A stretch of DNA of 64,000 nucleotides from an uncultured Anaerococcus sp. (GCF_943912385.1 NZ_CALTTY010000005.1:1-64000), one strand, 5' to 3'. Positions 45,756 through 54,827 are shown, counted from the stretch's first letter. The notes: generated by a model not told the origin, from the letters alone. A program made the numbers and translations.

Positions 45756-46773
45756 CCTTACCTCCTAATAATTCTACACTTATGTTTCTTTCTTCTAGGT
45801 AATCACCAATTTTTCCTAAGTTTTTCCTATCACCAGATAGGCTGACTATGAGGTTTCCTACAGGAACACCTGTTATAAACTCAATATTACCTCCAAGAAC
45901 ATTAGTCTTTATTCCAAATTTCTGGTAGAGGTCATTTATGAGTGGTTCTGTAGTAGATTCTCCCACATAATTTAGCTTGACTAAAAGTTCGTTTTCTTTT
46001 AGGATACCTATATTTTGCTTAACTTCTTCTATAGTTTCAGAAACATTAGTTGAAGTCTCGACAAATTCCTTGGTTAGGGGATCCTTAGGATGGGAGAAGA
46101 TTTCGAGTGTCGACCCAGCTTCTACAACCTTGCCATCTTGCATGACCGCACACTTATTGCAAAGGTCCTTTACAACCTCCATCTGGTGGGTAATTATAAC
46201 AACGGTTAGCCTTAATTTTTTATTTAATTCCTTTATTAGTCTTAGGATTTGCTTGGTTGTCTTTGGGTCAAGGGCGCTGGTTGCCTCATCACATAGAAGA
46301 ATTTCCGGGTCTGATGCCAAGCTCCTTGCTATGGCGCACCTTTGTTGCTGGCCTCCTGATAATTCGCTTGGATAAGAATCTGCCTTATCCCTTATCCCTA
46401 CAGTTTCTAGGAGGTCTAGGGCCTTTTCTCTTTTTTCTTCCTTAGATAGGCTCCTATCTCTTTTTATAGGAAATATTACATTATCGAGGACCGTGAGGTT
46501 GTTTAAGAGGTTAAAGTGTTGGAAGATCATCCCAATCTTTTTTCTTTTTTCTCTAAGGTCTCTTTTCGATAAGTCTAGGATATTTTCCCCATTTATCAAG
46601 ACCTCTCCTGATGTGGGCCTTTGGAGAAGGTTTATGGTCCTTACCAGGGTTGATTTTCCTGCTCCAGAGAAGCCCACAATCCCGTAGGCGTCTTGTTCCT
46701 CGATTGTTAGACTTACATCATCAACAGCCTTTAGACCATCGAAGTCTACAGTTATATTTTTTAACTCTATCAT
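45742..46773 (-). CDS. metN: Methionine ABC transporter ATPase
   Basis: A 343-residue ATPase with Walker A GFSGAGKSTLVR near 35, signature SGGQQQRCAIARSL, Walker B ILLCDEATSALDP and a C-terminal NIL domain (about 260-343) that senses methionine for trans-inhibition. It shares one base with the amidohydrolase gene upstream and overlaps metI downstream. Confidence 0.94.
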   Translation of the reverse strand: MIELKNITVDFDGLKAVDDVSLTIEEQDAYGIVGFSGAGKSTLVRTINLLQRPTSGEVLINGENILDLSKRDLREKRKKIGMIFQHFNLLNNLTVLDNVIFPIKRDRSLSKEEKREKALDLLETVGIRDKADSYPSELSGGQQQRCAIARSLASDPEILLCDEATSALDPKTTKQILRLIKELNKKLRLTVVIITHQMEVVKDLCNKCAVMQDGKVVEAGSTLEIFSHPKDPLTKEFVETSTNVSETIEEVKQNIGILKENELLVKLNYVGESTTEPLINDLYQKFGIKTNVLGGNIEFITGVPVGNLIVSLSGDRKNLGKIGDYLEERNISVELLGGKDGIF

Positions 46774-47975
46774 TATTTACTCTCTTTCAAAAAATCTACG
46801 GCAAATTTTAAGGCAAGGCCTAGTCCGTATCCTATCCCCTCTTCGTCAAGATCAAACTTGTCTGTGTGGGCTCCTGCTGCTATACCTCTTTCTTCGTTTC
46901 TTACCCCGAAATAGGTATAGATTGTAGGACATAGTTTGCCGTAGCCATAAAATGACTCTGAGCCCCAGCCTGCTTCTGCTTCTACTATGGCTCCTTTATA
47001 TATTGACTCAAGACTATCTCTTGCAAAGTCTGCGAGTTTTTCATCATTAAAGACTGGCTCTGCTACTATTTTAAAATAATCAGCAAATTCTACCTCACAA
47101 CCATGGGCCCTGGCTGTTAATTCTGCTACATTTCTTACAACCTTAAGGGCATCTCTCGCCTGGTCTGTGTCATAAAATCTTAGGGTAGCCTTGACTGTCG
47201 CCCTGTCTGGAATGACATTGGGTGATGTTCCACCATTTATAGCCCCTATCCCTAAGGTTATTGGCTTTTCTACATCTAGCTGGTTGTTCCAGGCTGAGTT
47301 TAAATTTGTTACAATGTGGCTTGTTGCTATGAGTGGATTTACTAATCTGTCAGGTCTTGACCCGTGACCACCTCTTCCAACAACGTCAAACTCAATACCA
47401 ACACAGCCTGCGTGGCTAGCACCTTTTACAATTTTAAACTTACCTACATCAAGGGCTGAATTTTGATGGTTGCCATAGACTGCATCAAGTCCCTTATCTT
47501 TTAGGTGGTCTACCATGGCATGAATTCCTGCCCCGGTTTCCTCAGCTGATTCAAATATGAAGTAGATTTTACCATCTAGGTCATCTTCTAAGTCCTTTAA
47601 TATCTTTGCTGATAAAAGACCTATAGTCATGTGGCTATCATGGCCGCATGCATGGGATACACCTGGGTTTTTAGAAACTGAGACCTTTTCTTCCTTAAGG
47701 TTACATTTATCTTCTTCTATAGCAAGGGCATCTATATCAGCCCTAATACCTAGGGTCTTTCCGGCTCTGCCTGTATCTAGAAGGGCTGTAAACCCGGTAG
47801 ATTCCGGCACATCTTCTACTAGAAGATTCAAGTCTTCACATTTTTTCTTAAGATAGGCACTGGTTTGGTATTCTTTTTCGCTTACTTCTGGATTTTCATG
47901 GAGATATCTCCTGGTTTTTATTATATAATCTTTATTTTCATTTATTTTATCTTTTATTATCTTATCCCAAGTCAA
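46773..47975 (-). CDS. M20-family amidohydrolase (N-acyl-amino acid deacylase-like)
   Basis: A 400-residue metal-dependent amidohydrolase of the M20D type. It has RRYLHENPEVSEKEYQTSAYL near 22-42, the metal motif HACGHDSHM near 107-115, ESAEETGAGIHAMV near 145 with the catalytic Glu pair, and the dimerisation-domain GRGGHGSRPD. Relatives cleave N-acetyl or other acyl groups from amino acids. It is the first gene behind the Met T-box and is fused translationally to metN, so an N-acyl-methionine or a Met-containing conjugate is a plausible substrate. It has no signal peptide. Confidence 0.85.
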   Translation of the reverse strand: MTWDKIIKDKINENKDYIIKTRRYLHENPEVSEKEYQTSAYLKKKCEDLNLLVEDVPESTGFTALLDTGRAGKTLGIRADIDALAIEEDKCNLKEEKVSVSKNPGVSHACGHDSHMTIGLLSAKILKDLEDDLDGKIYFIFESAEETGAGIHAMVDHLKDKGLDAVYGNHQNSALDVGKFKIVKGASHAGCVGIEFDVVGRGGHGSRPDRLVNPLIATSHIVTNLNSAWNNQLDVEKPITLGIGAINGGTSPNVIPDRATVKATLRFYDTDQARDALKVVRNVAELTARAHGCEVEFADYFKIVAEPVFNDEKLADFARDSLESIYKGAIVEAEAGWGSESFYGYGKLCPTIYTYFGVRNEERGIAAGAHTDKFDLDEEGIGYGLGLALKFAVDFLKESK

Positions 47976-47992
47976 TTTTTACTCCTTTCTAA

Positions 47993-48278
47993 TAAAAAAA
48001 ACGCCCTCATATTCCGTATAGGAATATAAGGACGTTTAAAAATCGCGTTACCACCTTATTTTATGCCTGGTTACCCAAGCATACACTCATCAAGTACTAT
48101 CATACTCTAATTCTATAACGGGAATTCCCGTATGGATCTCATATTGACCCATCCCATCCAAGGCCATCTTCATCTAGTCTCATTCCTACCCCTTTTCACC
48201 AAGCGGGGCTCTCTTTGAAGAACTCTTCTAAACTACTCTTCTTGTCACATGGTTTTGTAAATCTCTTATCTCGTTGTT
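47993..48278 (-). promoter_or_regulatory. T-box leader, Met-specific (methionine uptake operon)
   Basis: Stem I has AGTA, the apical CTTGGTGAAAAG and a specifier loop GAAG-ATG-G, exactly parallel to GAAG-ATC-A in the ileS leader, so the specifier is Met. The T-box AAGGTGGTAACGCG has UGGU, fitting A73 of tRNA-Met. The terminator stem spans 48001-48037, followed by T8 before the amidohydrolase. Confidence 0.92.
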
Positions 48279-48284
48279 AATGGT

Positions 48285-48313
48285 ATAATACCACCTAAAA
48301 ATTTTTATGTCAA
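48285..48313 (-). promoter_or_regulatory. Promoter of the methionine uptake operon
   Basis: TTGACA (48308-48313), a 17-bp spacer and TATTAT (48285-48290), 24 bases beyond the hydF stop codon. Confidence 0.85.
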
Positions 48314-48336
48314 ATATTTTTACAAATTTTTTAATA

Positions 48337-49488
48337 TTATTCAGGAAGTGTTATTTTTTCAAGGATTTGGTTAAGTTTAGCTATGGCTATACCGTAATTT
48401 GTCATAGGAGTTTTTGCTTCTTTAGCTTTTTCTACTCTCGATATGACATGGGTCCTATTAAACATGCAAGACCCACAAGCTATAATAAGGTCATATTTTT
48501 CATAGGCTATAGAGTCATTTCCCCTAACAAAGTCTATATTTACATCCGGATGGGTCTTTCTTATTAGCCTCGGAATTTTTACACTGCCTATATCCTCATC
48601 AATAGGAGGATGGGTGCAAGCTTCTGCTATCAAGATATTTTTGATAGGAGAATCAAAGACTTGGGCTGATTCTACAAAATAATCTAAATCCCCCTTAAAG
48701 GCAGAAAATAAAACTGAAAAGCTTGTTAAATTAACATCTCTTGGCTTTTTCTCATAAACTTCCCTAAAGGCCTGGCTATCTGTTATTATAAGGTCCACCT
48801 TGTTTAGGCTCTTTACTGTATTTTCAAAGTTATCAAGGTCTGTGCATATAGCACTGGCTTTTTTATCAATTATTTCCCTGATGGTCATGACTTGGGGTTT
48901 TATAATCCTATCCTTAGGAGCTGCCTCATCTTGGGGCATGACAAGCACTACCATATCCCCTTCATTAACTAGGTTTCTTGTAATGGTTAGGTCTTCTTTT
49001 TTATAAAGGGCTCTGATTTTTTCAAAGATTTGATCCCTTGACCTTAGGTCAGATATATTGACAGATAGGGGGTTTTTATCCTTAAATTCTCTTAGGGTTT
49101 CCTCCCCTTCTCCATTATCCATCTTCATAGCAAGAAAAATCACCGGCTTATCCTTAAAGGCAGGAATAATTTCTAAGTCATCTCCAGGGCTTAGGACATA
49201 TAAGATGAGGTCTACCTTGTCTATTTCAGCTAAGGTTTTATTGTACCTTGCTTTGCCAAGTACTGTCTTATCAGCTGTGCCCGCTGTATCTATAAATACG
49301 ACTGGACCCAGGTCGGTTATTTCCATAGCCTTCCTGATTGGGTCTGTGGTTGTACCTTCCACATCTGATACTATGGAAACATCTTGGCCTGTCAGGTAGT
49401 TTAAGAGGGTTGACTTTCCCGAATTGGTTTTGCCAAATATACCGATATGGATTCTTTCGCTAAGGCCAGTCTTAGATGTAGATGTCAC
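48337..49488 (-). CDS. hydF: [FeFe]-hydrogenase maturation GTPase HydF
   Basis: A 383-residue scaffold and transfer protein for the H-cluster subsite. The N-terminal Ras-like GTPase has its P-loop GKTNSGKS at 19-26, switch GTTTDP near 45 and DTAG near 63. A dimerisation domain follows. The C-terminal Fe-S site is CTH then CGSC with 44 residues between the His and the first Cys, fitting the HydF CxHx(44-53)CxxC pattern. It overlaps hydG by 17 bp. No structural hydrogenase gene is in this window. Confidence 0.95.
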   Translation of the reverse strand: MTSTSKTGLSERIHIGIFGKTNSGKSTLLNYLTGQDVSIVSDVEGTTTDPIRKAMEITDLGPVVFIDTAGTADKTVLGKARYNKTLAEIDKVDLILYVLSPGDDLEIIPAFKDKPVIFLAMKMDNGEGEETLREFKDKNPLSVNISDLRSRDQIFEKIRALYKKEDLTITRNLVNEGDMVVLVMPQDEAAPKDRIIKPQVMTIREIIDKKASAICTDLDNFENTVKSLNKVDLIITDSQAFREVYEKKPRDVNLTSFSVLFSAFKGDLDYFVESAQVFDSPIKNILIAEACTHPPIDEDIGSVKIPRLIRKTHPDVNIDFVRGNDSIAYEKYDLIIACGSCMFNRTHVISRVEKAKEAKTPMTNYGIAIAKLNQILEKITLPE

Positions 49489-50890
49489 GGACGCCTTCCT
49501 CTACATTTTTAATGTTTTCTTCTGTAGACTTTCTAACATCTGGATTTGGTATGTTAGTAAGCTCCTTGTTTATTAATTTTTCTGCATTTTTTGCTGTCTC
49601 TTCACTCGCATAGTCAACAACATATTCTTTTAGGGTGACAAGGGCATTTGGATGGCAGATATTTCCTATGCCATGTTTTTTGACCATATCCATAAAGACT
49701 TCCCCGGTCCTGCCCTTCCTATAGCAGGCTGTGCAGAAGGATGGGACGTGGTCTTTTTCTATAAGCCAGTTTACAACCTCATCTAAGCTCCTATTATCAG
49801 CAAGTTCAAATTGGTCGCTACCCTTGGTTTCCTTTTCGGTGTAGCCACCCACAGATGTCTTTGAACCTCCGGATAATTGGCTTATACCCAAATCAAGAAG
49901 CCTATTTCTCATAGCTTCTGACTCACGGGTTGATACAATCATCCCTGTGTAAGGAACAGCTATCCTGATGCAGGCTACAAGCTTTTCAAACATCTCATCA
50001 GATAAGGAGTTATCAAAGTCACCTGGGTCTATGTCATCAGCTGGTTGGATTCTAGGAACGGAAATGGTGTGAGGACCTACATTAAACCTTGCTTCAAGGT
50101 GTTCTGCATGCATTAACTGGCCGATAAATTCATATTCATAGGAATCAAGGCCGTATAGGACTCCCATACCGACATCGTCAATTCCTCCTTCCATGGCACG
50201 GTCCATGGCTTCAGTGTGGTAGCTGTAGTTTGATTTCGGACCAAACTTGTGGAGGGCCTCGTAGTTTTCCTTGTTGTAGGTTTCTTGGAAGAGGATATAA
50301 GTTCCTATCTCTGCTTCCTTTAGTTTCCTATAATTTTCTACACTTGTTGCAGCTATATTGATATTTACACGTCTAATAGCTCCATTTTTATGCTTGATAT
50401 TATAGATTGTATCGATTGATTCAAGGATATATTCTATAGGGTTGTTGATTGGATCTTCCCCCGCTTCAAGGGCGAGTCTCTTATGGCCCTGGTCTTGAAG
50501 GGCTATAACTTGCTCTTTTATTTCTTCCTGGGTTAATTTTTTCCTAGGAATGGTCCTATTTTGACCGTGATAAGGGCAGTAGACACAACCATTTACACAG
50601 TAGTTTGATAGGTAGAGGGGGGCAAAAAGCACAATCCTATTTGCATAAAACTTATATTTCAATTCTTTAGCAAGGGAAAAGATTTCTTCATTTAAATCTT
50701 CTTCCTTAGAAGCTAAGAGAATGAAGGCTTCCCTATGATTTAGACCCTGGGCCTTTTTCGCCTTTTCTAAGACCTCCTTGATTAATTTTCTATTATGGGC
50801 ATTTTCCCTGCCGTAATCGAGGGTTTCTAGAATCTCCTCGTGGTTTATAAATTCTTCTGCCTTGAGGCTTTTTGGATTATATATAGTCAT
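49472..50890 (-). CDS. hydG: [FeFe]-hydrogenase maturase HydG (radical SAM tyrosine lyase)
   Basis: A 472-residue radical SAM enzyme that splits tyrosine to supply CO and CN ligands of the hydrogenase H-cluster. The SAM cluster motif CVNGCVYC is at 98-105 (Cx3Cx2C). The auxiliary cluster is visible at the C-terminus as CTACYRKG...CHPN, a CxxCx22C pattern. AAGGAAAAG precedes the ATG at 50890. A TATAAT at about 50930-50935 without a strong -35 is a possible promoter. hydE is not adjacent. Confidence 0.95.
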   Translation of the reverse strand: MTIYNPKSLKAEEFINHEEILETLDYGRENAHNRKLIKEVLEKAKKAQGLNHREAFILLASKEEDLNEEIFSLAKELKYKFYANRIVLFAPLYLSNYCVNGCVYCPYHGQNRTIPRKKLTQEEIKEQVIALQDQGHKRLALEAGEDPINNPIEYILESIDTIYNIKHKNGAIRRVNINIAATSVENYRKLKEAEIGTYILFQETYNKENYEALHKFGPKSNYSYHTEAMDRAMEGGIDDVGMGVLYGLDSYEYEFIGQLMHAEHLEARFNVGPHTISVPRIQPADDIDPGDFDNSLSDEMFEKLVACIRIAVPYTGMIVSTRESEAMRNRLLDLGISQLSGGSKTSVGGYTEKETKGSDQFELADNRSLDEVVNWLIEKDHVPSFCTACYRKGRTGEVFMDMVKKHGIGNICHPNALVTLKEYVVDYASEETAKNAEKLINKELTNIPNPDVRKSTEENIKNVEEGVRDIYI

Positions 50891-51007
50891 CTTTTCCTTC
50901 TTTCGTATTCTTTTCTAGTTCACCTTCCATTATAATACTTTTTAGAATAAATTTAAAATGAAATTGGAGGAAAAGCCAAAATCCCCAAAAATCCCTTTAA
51001 ACGATAA

Positions 51008-51044
51008 AAAAACTCCACCACCTACAATAAGATTTTGGAGTTTT
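51008..51044 (-). terminator. Terminator of the uracil permease gene
   Basis: AAAACTCCA and TGGAGTTTT arms with an 18-base loop lie about 16 bases past the stop codon, with T-runs outside. Confidence 0.8.
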
Positions 51045-51060
51045 AAAAATATGCTTATTT

Positions 51061-52326
51061 TTATTCATTTGTTAGGTTAAACTTCTTTAAAAGAGTCATG
51101 AAGAGCGATAAGATTACCGCAACAACTGATGCAAGGACCATACCTGACAGTTCAATTGACCCAAACTTGATAGAAAGACCAGAAAGGCCTGCTATAAAGA
51201 TAACTGATGTTAGGACAAGGTTGATTGACTTTGAATAATCTACCCTTTCATCAACAAGTAACCTAATGCCGCTAGTTCCAATCATACCATAAAGAAGGAA
51301 GGTCACCCCACCTATGACATTGCCTGGTATGGTTGAGATGAAGGCAGCTAGGGGGCCGAAAAATGCCATGATAATTGACACAACCGCAGCTCCCCCTATT
51401 ACCTGGACTGAATAAACTCCTGTTATGGCCATAACTCCGATATTTTCTCCATAGGTTGTGGTTGGTACTCCCCCTAGAAACCCTGATATGGCTGTAGAAA
51501 TATTATCTGCAAAGATTGACCTATGTAGGCCCGGGTCTTCTAAAAGGTTTTTGCCAACGATATTTGACGTTACAACCTGGTGGGAAATATGCTCGCTTGT
51601 TATTACTAGTATTACGGGAAGCATGGCCAAGATAGCATCAGCACTGAATTTTGCCATGTGGAAGTCTGGCATGGTAAATAATTTCGCCTCTATTACTGGG
51701 GTAAAATCTACCATATCAAAAAATATGGCCGCTATATAACCTACAACTATGGCAATTAATATTGGGATTGTAGAAAAAAATCCTTTAAAGGCTACAGAGC
51801 CTATAATAGCAGTAAGGAGGGTTATAGCAAATACTATAAAGTCTTTAGCCTCTGCTGTATCAGTCATAAGGTTTGCACCGATAGCCCCACCTGTTACGGT
51901 GTTACCGGCAAGTTCAAAACCAATAAGGGCTACTACTGCACCCATGGCCGCCGGCGGTAGGACTACGTCTATCCACTTGATTCCAAACTTGTATATAATA
52001 TAACTCATAATACAACCTAAAATTCCGACTACAACAAAGGCACCTTGAGCGTATTCAAATCCTTGCTTGGCGATAATAGCTGTTCCTGGAGCTAAAAATG
52101 CAAAAGAAGAACCCAAATAAGCAGGTGCCTTTCCCTTGGTTATTAATATAAATAATAGAGTACCAATCCCATTCATTAAAAGTACAATTCCCGGATTAAT
52201 TTGAAATAAAATTGGGACCAAAACTGATGCTCCAAACATTGCAAAAGTGTGCTGCAAGGAAAGGGGCAAGAGAAGTTTCGCCGGTACCTTATCATCAATA
52301 TGGTAAACTTTCTTTTCTTTGTTCAT
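51061..52326 (-). CDS. uraA: Uracil/xanthine permease (NCS2 family)
   Basis: A 421-residue membrane carrier of the nucleobase-ascorbate NCS2 family with about 12-14 helices. Family signatures are LGSSFAFLAPGTAI near 72-85, the substrate-binding helix region VVALIGFELAG, VITSEHISHQVVTSNIVG near 240-257 and GGVPTTTYGENIGVMAITGVYS near 283-304. The TSEH and TTYGEN residues match uracil permeases. A TTGACA-16-TATCAT promoter lies near 52362-52389. No PyrR-type attenuator terminator is seen in the leader. Confidence 0.9.
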   Translation of the reverse strand: MNKEKKVYHIDDKVPAKLLLPLSLQHTFAMFGASVLVPILFQINPGIVLLMNGIGTLLFILITKGKAPAYLGSSFAFLAPGTAIIAKQGFEYAQGAFVVVGILGCIMSYIIYKFGIKWIDVVLPPAAMGAVVALIGFELAGNTVTGGAIGANLMTDTAEAKDFIVFAITLLTAIIGSVAFKGFFSTIPILIAIVVGYIAAIFFDMVDFTPVIEAKLFTMPDFHMAKFSADAILAMLPVILVITSEHISHQVVTSNIVGKNLLEDPGLHRSIFADNISTAISGFLGGVPTTTYGENIGVMAITGVYSVQVIGGAAVVSIIMAFFGPLAAFISTIPGNVIGGVTFLLYGMIGTSGIRLLVDERVDYSKSINLVLTSVIFIAGLSGLSIKFGSIELSGMVLASVVAVILSLFMTLLKKFNLTNE

Positions 52327-52469
52327 AAAAATTCCTTTCTAAATGTTGTCAAACCTACTCTATGATACCATTTTAGTATTCTTTGTCAAAAAGGAATTTT
52401 AAGTAATTTTTCTAAAATACAGGATATAGTAATTACATATAAAACCAGGCCGTTAAATGTCACCACATA

Positions 52470-52496
52470 AAAAATCCGGCCCTAAGACCGGATTTT
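52470..52496 (-). terminator. Terminator of the small lysine-rich protein gene
   Basis: AAAATCCGG and CCGGATTTT form a strong stem directly after the gene at 52499. Confidence 0.85.
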
Positions 52497-52498
52497 AC

Positions 52499-52795
52499 TT
52501 ACTCTAAATCTTCGCCATTAAAGGCATCAATCATATCATCTTTTGCCCTATTGGCTTTTTCTTTTGCATCTGTTACTGTTGCTTTTACTTCATCTTGGTT
52601 TTTCTTTAGAATATAGGCACCTGCCCCTGCTACAAGGGCTGCCTTGGCTATTCTTGAAACTATATTTGGTTTTTTCTTATATTTACTTTTAAACATATCT
52701 TTCCTTCTTCCTTTTTTCTTAAATTTCTTCTTAGTTAGATTTGAGGCTAGGTCTTTAGTTCCCTTAACCGCAAGTATTTTCTTAAAAACTCCCAT
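52499..52795 (-). CDS. Small lysine-rich membrane-associated protein of unknown function
   Basis: About 98 residues. An upstream ATG at 52837 exists, but AAGGAGG sits 5 bases before the ATG at 52795 (MGVFKKILAVKG), so I choose that start. It has a very basic N-terminal half (KKKFKKKGRRKD), one hydrophobic alanine-rich segment (IAKAALVAGAGAYIL near 52-66) and a charged, helical tail. It looks like a DNA- or membrane-associated small protein; no family is recognised. It follows arcA by 44 bases and may share its transcript. Confidence 0.6.
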   Translation of the reverse strand: MGVFKKILAVKGTKDLASNLTKKKFKKKGRRKDMFKSKYKKKPNIVSRIAKAALVAGAGAYILKKNQDEVKATVTDAKEKANRAKDDMIDAFNGEDLE

Positions 52796-52839
52796 AAGAC
52801 CTCCTTCAAAAATATTACCTAGTAAATATATACCCAATC

Positions 52840-54051
52840 TTAGTCTTCTCTAACAAGTGGCATGGACATACACCTAGGTCCTCCCCTACCGACTGTTAAG
52901 TTTGACGAATCAAGTTTTAAAACTTCAAATCCTTCTTTTTCTAAAACTTCATTGGTCACATTATTCCTATCGTAAACAACAACCTTACCTGGTGCTATAG
53001 CTAGAGTATTTGACCCATCAGTCCACTGTTCACGAAGAGCAGCTATAGGATCTCCTCCTCCACAAGGTATGAGCCTAACATGGTCAAGGTCTAAGGCATC
53101 TTTTAATAAGTCTTCGAGGTTTTTATCTAATTGCTTGCTTACAATTTCCCCATCCCTTGCAGTAAAGCTATAGGCATGGAAGGTCGACATAATACCAGGA
53201 TGGTAGGTAAAGGCATCGTAGTCAATTTGGGTAAAGACAGTATCAAGGTGCATATAGGCTCTTTCAGTCGGAATATTGACAGCCAAAACTTCCTTAACTT
53301 CATTCTCCTCATCAAGGATTAGACTTTTAGCAAGTTTTTTAATGGCATCAAGCTCAGTCCTCTGGCTAATACCAACCATAACAAGGTTTTTATTAATACT
53401 TAAAATATCTCCGCCCTCTATTGTATGGCCAGAATTCCTACCATAAAAATCTTTAGTTCCACCCAATTCTTTGTGGTATTTAAAGATATAATCAGCGTAA
53501 ATCGTCTCCCTGGACCTAGTCCTAGTATGCATGCAGTTTATAGAAACACCACCCGCTATAGAAGAAAATGGGTCCCTTGTAAAGTAGAGGTTTGGCATAG
53601 GGTAAATTGCTGTATAAGCTTCGTTGCTAACAATCTTATCAATATTTTTAAAGCCACCTATCTCCTTTAGGGTAATACCAGACATGGTCTTTTCAACAAA
53701 GGCCTTAGTGTCCTTGATTGATTTTAAAAGCGCTTCACTTTCCTTATAAATATTTTCATTATTAATACCAGCTTCTTCTAGATATTGGCCTAAAAATATA
53801 TCACGAAGGCCTTCATTATAATCAAGGGTCTCAGCCATCAGGTCCTCTAGATAGACAACCTCAGCCCCATTGTCTCTTAAAATCTTAGCAAATTCATCAT
53901 GCTCAGCCTGGGCCTTGGCAAGGTCTGGAATATCATCAAATAAAAGCTCTTCAAGTAAGAAAGGAGTCAAATTCAAAAGCTCCTCACCAGGTCTGTGAAG
54001 CATAACCTTCTTCAAGGCTTTGATCTCATTGTTAACGTTTACTTTTCCCAT
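52840..54051 (-). CDS. arcA: Arginine deiminase
   Basis: A 403-residue enzyme hydrolysing arginine to citrulline and ammonia for ATP generation and acid tolerance. Conserved motifs: VMLHRPGEELLNLTP near 17-31, LLFDDIPDLAKAQAEHD near 36-52, FTRDPFSSIAGG near 157-168, GHTIEGGDIL, HLDTVFTQID near 272-281 and the nucleophile Cys in GRGGPRCMSMPL at the C-terminus. arcB and arcC are not adjacent, so the rest of the pathway must lie elsewhere. A leader with a terminator precedes it. Confidence 0.96.
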   Translation of the reverse strand: MGKVNVNNEIKALKKVMLHRPGEELLNLTPFLLEELLFDDIPDLAKAQAEHDEFAKILRDNGAEVVYLEDLMAETLDYNEGLRDIFLGQYLEEAGINNENIYKESEALLKSIKDTKAFVEKTMSGITLKEIGGFKNIDKIVSNEAYTAIYPMPNLYFTRDPFSSIAGGVSINCMHTRTRSRETIYADYIFKYHKELGGTKDFYGRNSGHTIEGGDILSINKNLVMVGISQRTELDAIKKLAKSLILDEENEVKEVLAVNIPTERAYMHLDTVFTQIDYDAFTYHPGIMSTFHAYSFTARDGEIVSKQLDKNLEDLLKDALDLDHVRLIPCGGGDPIAALREQWTDGSNTLAIAPGKVVVYDRNNVTNEVLEKEGFEVLKLDSSNLTVGRGGPRCMSMPLVRED

Positions 54052-54165
54052 AACAATCTCCTAAATAAATTTTGTTTAAAAAAGGACTTGTGCTGACAAA
54101 TACGCCAACAAAAGTCCTTATTATCAACCGGCAAATAAACCAGTATCTTTAGATTTCGTTTTCCT
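54052..54165 (-). promoter_or_regulatory. Unclassified arcA leader with an intrinsic terminator
   Basis: The 5' untranslated region of about 113 bases contains a small hairpin ACTGG...CCGGT. It is followed by a strong terminator, AAGGACTTTTGTTG paired with CAGCACAAGTCCTT with one mismatch, then T6 (about 54080-54125), ending shortly before the AGGAGA ribosome binding site. A GCCGG segment in the first hairpin could pair, using several G-U pairs, with TTGGC in the terminator arm and so act as antiterminator. I match it to no riboswitch or T-box class that I know. Confidence 0.6.
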
Positions 54166-54171
54166 ATTTTA

Positions 54172-54200
54172 ATTATATCACTATAAATAAGTTTATGCAA
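54172..54200 (-). promoter_or_regulatory. Promoter of arcA
   Basis: TTGCAT (54195-54200), a 17-bp spacer and a perfect TATAAT (54172-54177). Confidence 0.7.
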
Positions 54201-54331
54201 GAGTTAAAAAGCTTTTAGTAGAAGATAAACTAGATAAGTAATAGAAAGCTGACTATTACTTGCAAAATAAAAAGCAAGATAAAAACTCCGCCCTTACTAT
54301 AAATACATTTACAAGATTTGCCCCCACGGCT

Positions 54332-54421
54332 CTCTCTAACCCCGCTTGTGCGGGTAGTATGATTTGATTGGCTCTTCAAAGGCACTTACCATAGGATCAT
54401 CCCCGCTTATGCGGGTAGTAT
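54332..54421 (-). CRISPR. Two-repeat CRISPR relic, type I-E-like
   Basis: Two copies of a 29-base unit (54332-54360 and 54393-54421) lie at an exact 61-base period, leaving one 32-base spacer (54361-54392), the geometry of type I-E. The 21 bases CCCCGCTT(G/A)TGCGGGTAGTAT match with one difference and contain the I-E-style stem CCCGC/GCGGG. The other 8 bases diverge in the copy at 54332. On the minus strand that divergence falls at the 3' end of the last repeat, as expected for the leader-distal end of an array. No cas genes are in the window. Confidence 0.8.
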
Positions 54422-54827
54422 ACTAAATAAATCCCTATTTTATCAGATTTAATATTTTTAGCTAGCCAATTTCATTAACTTTTATTTCATCATCCTACTT
54501 TATATAAGAAATATAAATTAATTATAATCATTACTCTAATTAATTTACTATTATCGTAACATATTCTTATGACTAGTAATAGGTCTAAAATTTCTATTTA
54601 GATTTATTATATACAAAAACTGATACTACAGTTTCCGAACACTATTAAATGGCAGGGCTATTCCTATTCTTGTTTTATAAATGTCCAGTATATCCATACT
54701 GTTCAAATTACTAAATTCTATTTTTAAAGTATCACTAATTCTATATAGTTATAAGATATTTTCAGATTTTTTTCGCGTTCTAATAACGGATAATTATTAT
54801 TGTTTTAAATTAAATTTATATTAATTT
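54422..54827. other. AT-rich gap between the CRISPR relic and the AAA-DUF4435 gene
   Basis: About 400 bases without an open frame of note. It lies on the leader side of the CRISPR relic. No further repeat, no promoter and no clear terminator were seen. Confidence 0.5.

Noticed and set aside
54271..54300. Possible third CRISPR repeat (CTCCGCCCTTACTAT) one period before the first
   Set aside because: Similarity is limited to scattered bases and the GCGGG arm is missing.
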